Shown piece by piece: positions 5,416 through 8,410 of a stretch of DNA of 8,410 nucleotides. The notes below the pieces were generated by a model. It was not told the DNA's origin. It was given only the letters and a program-made list of their open reading frames with translations, and did no database searches. Source of the stretch: an archaeon (GTDB lineage: Archaea; Undinarchaeota; Undinarchaeia; Undinarchaeales; JALTGF01); the NCBI GenBank assembly GCA_027077325.1, contig JALTGF010000135.1:1-8410 (forward strand), given 5' to 3'. The position numbers and the translations under genes are program-made. How positions within the stretch are numbered: the stretch's first letter is position 1; each line of letters opens with the position of its first letter.

Positions 5416-6270
5416 ATGACAAAATCACAGACTTTCACAGTTTTTAATCCATCAATTTGGTCACCGAAAGTTACTGAATATTTCAAAGAAAGATTGGTCG
5501 CTGCCAAATTTTTCAGCGATTATTCGGCAGAGGTGGCTGCTGGTGGAGATACTATAAAGATTCCAGACTATTCACAGAGATTTACTGTTAGTGACATTAA
5601 CACTACATCTGGTGAAGTTTCTGCTACTAATATTTCAGAAACAACCAGAACTCTCTCGATAGACCAATGGAAGGGTGCTGCTTTCTACATCTCAGATTTT
5701 CAAGCGAAACAGATTGGTAGAATTTACAAGGTTGTTAACACTGAGGGCAGAAATGCTGCTCACGACTTAGCAAAAGCATTTGACACAGCTTTGTTTACCT
5801 ACACATCTGCTTCAAATGTTTCTGATGTTGTTGGAGATTCAGCAACTGATATATTGGCTACCACATTAGAGAGAGGAATCTCTATATTGGAGTCAAATAG
5901 TATTCCAGTAAACGAGTGTGCCTTCTTTTTCCATCCATATGCTTGGTATAGAGAGGTTCAAAAGAACTCTGATTTAAGGCAAGCAACAGTCTATGGTGAA
6001 TCAAGACTTCCTAATTTAACAAAATTAGCGAGTGTCTATGGTCTTCCTGTTTTCGTCACCCCACAAGTTCCTGCTGGAGCTGCTGGGACTGAGGGCGGAC
6101 ACAGAAATGGACTTTATCACCCAGACTTAGTTGCTTATGCCACACAGCTTCCATTGAGGCTCTCTGAAAAATCAAGTGAGGCACTAAGGAAAAAGATAAT
6201 TCTTGATTTAGCATATGGCACCACAAGATTAAGAAGTGACGCTGGAATCAGGATTATATCTAATAACTAA
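5416..6270 (+). CDS. Major capsid protein, HK97 fold
   Basis: The shell protein of the icosahedral head. Its 284 residues open with FNPSIWSPKVTEYFKERLVAAKFFSDYS and then AGGDTIKIPDY (about 43-53), the N-arm and E-loop pattern of P22-like and related HK97-fold coat proteins that lack a long N-terminal delta domain. The middle holds the spine helix (NTEGRNAAHDLAKAFDTALF, 109-128) and VNECAFFFHPYAWYREV, and near the C-terminus ARKKI-like and GTTRLRSDAGIRII close the P-domain. It follows the scaffold by 4 nt with AGGGG 9 nt before the ATG, one of the few SD-like sites. GCT and ACT codons are more frequent than in the neighbours, as expected for a highly expressed gene. A GC-rich structured gap follows it. 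Confidence 0.9.
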   Translation: MTKSQTFTVFNPSIWSPKVTEYFKERLVAAKFFSDYSAEVAAGGDTIKIPDYSQRFTVSDINTTSGEVSATNISETTRTLSIDQWKGAAFYISDFQAKQIGRIYKVVNTEGRNAAHDLAKAFDTALFTYTSASNVSDVVGDSATDILATTLERGISILESNSIPVNECAFFFHPYAWYREVQKNSDLRQATVYGESRLPNLTKLASVYGLPVFVTPQVPAGAAGTEGGHRNGLYHPDLVAYATQLPLRLSEKSSEALRKKIILDLAYGTTRLRSDAGIRIISNN

Positions 6271-6273
6271 TCC

Positions 6274-6346
6274 TTGCGTTAGCCAACCTGCTTGAACTTG
6301 CGGCTGTCCGAGAGATTCAAGCAGGTAGGACAGCTGGGTAGCGTAA
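6274..6346 (+). ncRNA. Candidate structured RNA element, pseudoknotted or two-state, between capsid and GNAT genes
   Basis: The 77-nt gap is about 55% GC, well above its surroundings. An outer stem pairs TTGCGTTAGCC (6274-6284) with GGGTAGCGTAA (6336-6346), 10 of 11 positions including two G-U. Inside, ACCTGCTTGAA (6286-6296) pairs perfectly with TTCAAGCAGGT (6316-6326). The 19-nt inner loop contains GCTGTCC (6303-6309), which pairs perfectly with GGACAGC (6328-6334) one base after the hairpin; with the G-U extension it is 9 bp (6301-6309 / 6328-6336). The one-base linker is too short to span a full 11-bp stem, so either the lower part of the hairpin melts or the two pairings alternate as a switch. 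The ATG of the GNAT gene is 1 nt past the outer stem. No T-run, so not an intrinsic terminator. I do not recognise a known riboswitch or ribozyme class. Confidence 0.6.
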
Positions 6347-6347
6347 C

Positions 6348-6650
6348 ATGAAAGAAATAAAAAAGAGAATAGAATCACCAAAAGGATATTGTGGATACAG
6401 GATAACCGACGAGAATGTTGAGATTACAGATATTTTTGTTCAGCCGAAATTCAGAGGTGAGGGTGTTGGGAAAGATATGGTAGAAAAAGTTGTAAATGAT
6501 TCGGGAGGGAAGGCTTGTGTTTACCTGTTTACAAGGCATAGTAATAGGCAGGCACAGGGATTTTATGAGGCGATTGGCTTTGAGAGGGTCTGTGATATTG
6601 ATGGTTTTTATAGGTCGGAACCAGGTGTAATGTATATTAAAAAACTATGA
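6348..6650 (+). CDS. GNAT-family N-acetyltransferase
   Basis: It should transfer an acetyl group from acetyl-CoA to an amine. The acetyl-CoA loop is clear: FVQPKFRGEGVGKDM (30-44) carries the R-G-E-G-V-G version of the Q/R-x-x-G-x-G/A motif A, and FYEAIGFERV (72-81) is motif B. At 100 residues it is shorter than the usual 140-170, lacking much of the N-terminal substrate part, yet it starts at the first ATG after the structured gap and no longer frame is open. There is no SD. Its stop overlaps the next start (ATGA at 6647-6650), so it is in the same operon as the glycosyltransferase. Acetylation of an amino sugar or of a virion protein is plausible; the substrate is unknown. Confidence 0.85.
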   Translation: MKEIKKRIESPKGYCGYRITDENVEITDIFVQPKFRGEGVGKDMVEKVVNDSGGKACVYLFTRHSNRQAQGFYEAIGFERVCDIDGFYRSEPGVMYIKKL

Positions 6651-7573
6651 AGATAATATATCTTGGGCAGTTTAACAATCCATTCTCCGATACAACGGAG
6701 AAGCACATAAAGAATGCTTTTGAAAGTCTTGGACATACTGTTATTCCAATAGACGAAACAAAGTTTCACGATGAAAGAAACAGGATATTAGAAGAGATTT
6801 ATTACGAGAATGCTGATTTGTTTTTCTTTCACAAGGGCGGATGGAGACATAAAATGACACCAGAGCAATTAGTTGAGTTTCTGACATATGTAACAATTCC
6901 AAAGGTATTCTGGTGGTTTGACAAGATTTCCGATAAGACGGTTGAGCAACTATCAGATGGGCGGAGAATACTACGGAGTGATTGGATGGATTTGGTTTTG
7001 GGCTATGTTGACCATGGGTTTGTTACCGATGGAACATTTGTTCGAAGACATAATTACAAGAATCTATCGGTGCTTCATCAGGGTATTGGAGACGAGACGC
7101 TTGATTATGAAGGGAAATTTAATCCCGTTTATGCCAAAGATATTACATTTCTTGGTAAAATATATGGCGTAAGAAGTGATTGGGTGGCAGACCTTAAAAG
7201 AGAATTTGGCGATAAGTTTGAGGTTTTTAACAATGTTTTTGGTAGAAACCTGAAAGATTGTATGGCTTCAACAAAAATAACGCTGTCTCCGCTTTATCCG
7301 ACAAATGAATTTTATTGGTCATCAAGAATATATCAAATGGTCGGCAATGGTGGGTTTGTAATCCACCCACGCTTGGAAGGATTAAAAGAAGAGGGCTGGA
7401 TTGAAGGCAAACATTATGTTGGCTACAAGACGTATCCAGAGATGATTGAAAAGATTAAGTATTATTTGAAACACAACAAGGAAAGAGAAAAGATAAGAAC
7501 CGAAGGTCACAAATTATGTATCCAGCGGTTTAAATATTCCGACCGAGTTAAAGAATTGTTATCAAAGATATGA
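6647..7573 (+). CDS. CgeB-like glycosyltransferase (GT-B fold)
   Basis: A 308-residue sugar transferase. The N-terminal Rossmann half opens MKIIYLGQFNNPF and contains PKVFWWFDKISD (85-96), the pattern of DUF3880/CgeB-type proteins. The C-terminal half has SSRIYQMVGNGGFVIHPRLE (225-244) and the final helical segment, matching the glycosyl transferase 1_2 family that binds the nucleotide sugar. The length is usual for the family. It is coupled by ATGA overlaps to the GNAT before it and the sulfotransferase after it. Phages carry such enzymes to glycosylate virion proteins, DNA bases or host surface glycans; here, next to capsid genes, virion decoration is my guess. The acceptor and sugar cannot be read from the sequence. 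Confidence 0.83.
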   Translation: MKIIYLGQFNNPFSDTTEKHIKNAFESLGHTVIPIDETKFHDERNRILEEIYYENADLFFFHKGGWRHKMTPEQLVEFLTYVTIPKVFWWFDKISDKTVEQLSDGRRILRSDWMDLVLGYVDHGFVTDGTFVRRHNYKNLSVLHQGIGDETLDYEGKFNPVYAKDITFLGKIYGVRSDWVADLKREFGDKFEVFNNVFGRNLKDCMASTKITLSPLYPTNEFYWSSRIYQMVGNGGFVIHPRLEGLKEEGWIEGKHYVGYKTYPEMIEKIKYYLKHNKEREKIRTEGHKLCIQRFKYSDRVKELLSKI

Positions 7574-8169
7574 TGATAATAACAGGTTGTGGACATTCGG
7601 GAACATTGTTTGTATCAGCGTTGTTTCATATTCCACACGAGCCCCCAAGAGAAGGAATAAATGTCAGAGATTATTCTGCTGTTATTAGGGCTTGGAGAGA
7701 CAAGGAGTTTGCCAAAGAATGGGTTAAAAAGAACATTTTGGGAATAGAGATGGAAAGCAATTCATTTCTTATTCCATTTGTTGAGGAGATACTAAAACAA
7801 TTCCCGAACGCAAATGTATTTCAATTGGTTAGAGACCCAAGAAAGGTTATTCGTTCGCTTTTGTCCAATGGGTTATATGTTGACCAGGCAGATTATCACA
7901 ATGTTAAATTGGTTGACGAAACGCCAGATGGTGAAAAATGGGAAGAGCTTAATTCATTTCAAAAGACTTGTTGGTATTGGAGAATTGTCAATGAAAGATT
8001 GAGAAAGCTTGGTTGTCCGCTGATTAAATTAGAACAATTAAGGGGAGAACCACTACACCAGAAAATACATAGATTTCCTCCATACACCGAATGGACAAAA
8101 GAACAGAAAGATTATTTCAATAAGGTTGTTTATCCAGAAGCAAAGAATTATGGCTACGAAAAAGTGTAA
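7570..8169 (+). CDS. Sulfotransferase-like protein (PAPS-dependent)
   Basis: A 199-residue P-loop protein that should move a sulfuryl group from PAPS to an acceptor such as a sugar. The 5'-phosphosulfate-binding loop is TGCGHSGTLFVSALF (5-19), and the 3'-phosphate-binding segment is FQLVRDPRKVIRSLLSNG (84-101) with Arg88, Asp89, Pro90 and Ser96, both standard for the family. It is shorter than full sulfotransferases (about 250-300), with a reduced C-terminus, as in many small bacterial and viral relatives. Two Met codons open the gene; the first overlaps the glycosyltransferase stop (ATGA at 7570-7573). A His replaces the usual Lys or Arg in the 5' loop (G-H-S-G). Activity is not assured, and a P-loop kinase role is the alternative. 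Confidence 0.78.
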   Translation: MMIITGCGHSGTLFVSALFHIPHEPPREGINVRDYSAVIRAWRDKEFAKEWVKKNILGIEMESNSFLIPFVEEILKQFPNANVFQLVRDPRKVIRSLLSNGLYVDQADYHNVKLVDETPDGEKWEELNSFQKTCWYWRIVNERLRKLGCPLIKLEQLRGEPLHQKIHRFPPYTEWTKEQKDYFNKVVYPEAKNYGYEKV

Positions 8170-8344
8170 CTTATTTAAAAAGACCTTTCTTTATAGGGTT
8201 TATTCAATCATTGTCGCATTTTGCTTTCTCTATTTACTCACGGGTAGTATTGATGGAGCAGGGAAAATAGCGATAGCATTAGAGGTCGTTAAATTTTCAC
8301 AGTATTATATCTTTGAAAAAATATGGAAAAAACACCAAAAATAG
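8150..8344 (+). CDS. DUF2061 small membrane protein
   Basis: A 64-residue protein with two hydrophobic segments (about 17-31 and 37-53) flanked by Lys-rich ends. KKTFLYRVYSIIVAF, LTGSIDGAGKIA, then EVVKFSQYYIFEKIW match the R/K-T-x-x-Y-R, T-G and Y-Y-x-x-E-x-I-W signature of DUF2061. The family has no proven function; I recall it near sulfate-activation genes, which suits the sulfotransferase beside it, but that is memory rather than evidence here. I chose the ATG at 8150, since the longer in-frame start at 8126 only adds overlap with the sulfotransferase. It overlaps its neighbour by 20 nt upstream and 22 nt downstream, so all are tightly packed. Confidence 0.75.
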   Translation: MATKKCNLFKKTFLYRVYSIIVAFCFLYLLTGSIDGAGKIAIALEVVKFSQYYIFEKIWKKHQK

Positions 8345-8410
8345 GGTTAGTTGTCAGAGCTGATAATAGCGGACTAGGCACACTATCAAAATCGTTTTAC
8401 AAGAATCTTC
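8323..8410 (+). CDS. Start of a second glycosyltransferase (3' truncated by the window)
   Basis: An ATG at 8323, inside the end of the DUF2061 gene, opens a frame of 29 full codons that leaves the window. It begins MEKTPKIGLVVRADNSGLGT, then LSKSFYKNL. The beta strand followed by RADNSGLGT is the N-terminal nucleotide-sugar fold start of phage GT-B glycosyltransferases I recall with the R-A-D-x-T/S-G-L-G pattern. The rest of the enzyme lies outside. With the CgeB-like enzyme it would make two glycosyltransferases in one operon, suggesting a multi-sugar structure. Only the first part is visible, so the family call is tentative. Confidence 0.65.
   Translation, partial: MEKTPKIGLVVRADNSGLGTLSKSFYKNL

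Noticed and set aside
6267..6341. Open frame of 24 codons over the structured gap, one base behind the capsid frame, and a pseudoknot starting 4 nt after the capsid stop, suggesting frameshift or readthrough extension.
   Set aside because: There is no good slippery heptamer before the capsid stop, two stops lie just upstream in the shifted frame, no start codon exists in it, and in-frame readthrough meets TAG at 6280-6282.
6297..6347. tRNA-like words (TGTCCGAG, AGCTGGGTAGC, TTCAAGC).
   Set aside because: No set of acceptor, D, anticodon and T stems can be built; the sequence runs straight into the GNAT gene.

Overview
The window is a late, structural-gene region of a tailed double-stranded DNA phage or virus (Caudoviricetes type). 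All recognisable genes lie on the + strand in the order: large terminase, two very small proteins, portal, a small helical protein, scaffold, HK97-fold major capsid protein. These are followed by a block of modifying enzymes where head-completion genes are often found. GC content looks low to moderate. Most starts lack a Shine-Dalgarno site; several are ATGA overlaps or sit after A-runs. This suggests a host that relies little on SD-led initiation, for example Bacteroidota, some candidate-phylum bacteria, or some archaea. A TTTATATA box at 480-487 would suit an archaeal promoter, but the host cannot be settled from this window.

Region 1 (1-140) is the 3' end of an unrecognised gene, possibly a small terminase subunit. 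Region 2 (141-670) is gene-free with unusual composition. It contains a tract of about 250 nt that is roughly 78% purine, an AT-rich stretch with a candidate promoter, a 34-bp inverted repeat built like a loxP site (13-8-13, CTTCG core in both arms), a G-tract that can fold with a downstream C-tract, and an 86-nt leader with no G. Region 3 (671-2373) encodes a small four-cysteine zinc-ribbon protein and the large terminase.

Region 4 (2374-6270) is the head module. It holds two small basic ORFs (one DUF3008-like), the portal, a small helical protein, an acidic scaffold and the major capsid protein. No head-maturation protease is visible between portal and capsid. Between the small helical gene and the scaffold is the remnant of a further tiny gene, interrupted by an in-frame TAA.

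Region 5 (6271-6347) is a GC-rich 77-nt gap between the capsid gene and a GNAT gene. It can be folded by hand into an enclosing stem, an 11-bp inner hairpin, and a 7-9 bp pairing between the inner loop and the sequence just 3' of the hairpin. It therefore looks like a pseudoknotted or two-state RNA element ending 1 nt before the GNAT start codon.

Region 6 (6348-8410) is an overlapping operon: GNAT acetyltransferase, CgeB-like glycosyltransferase, sulfotransferase-like protein, DUF2061 membrane protein, and the start of a second glycosyltransferase. I infer that it builds or decorates a glycan, possibly on the virion or on the host surface. The combination of acyl, glycosyl and sulfuryl transfer placed directly behind the capsid gene and a structured RNA is the most system-like feature of the window.
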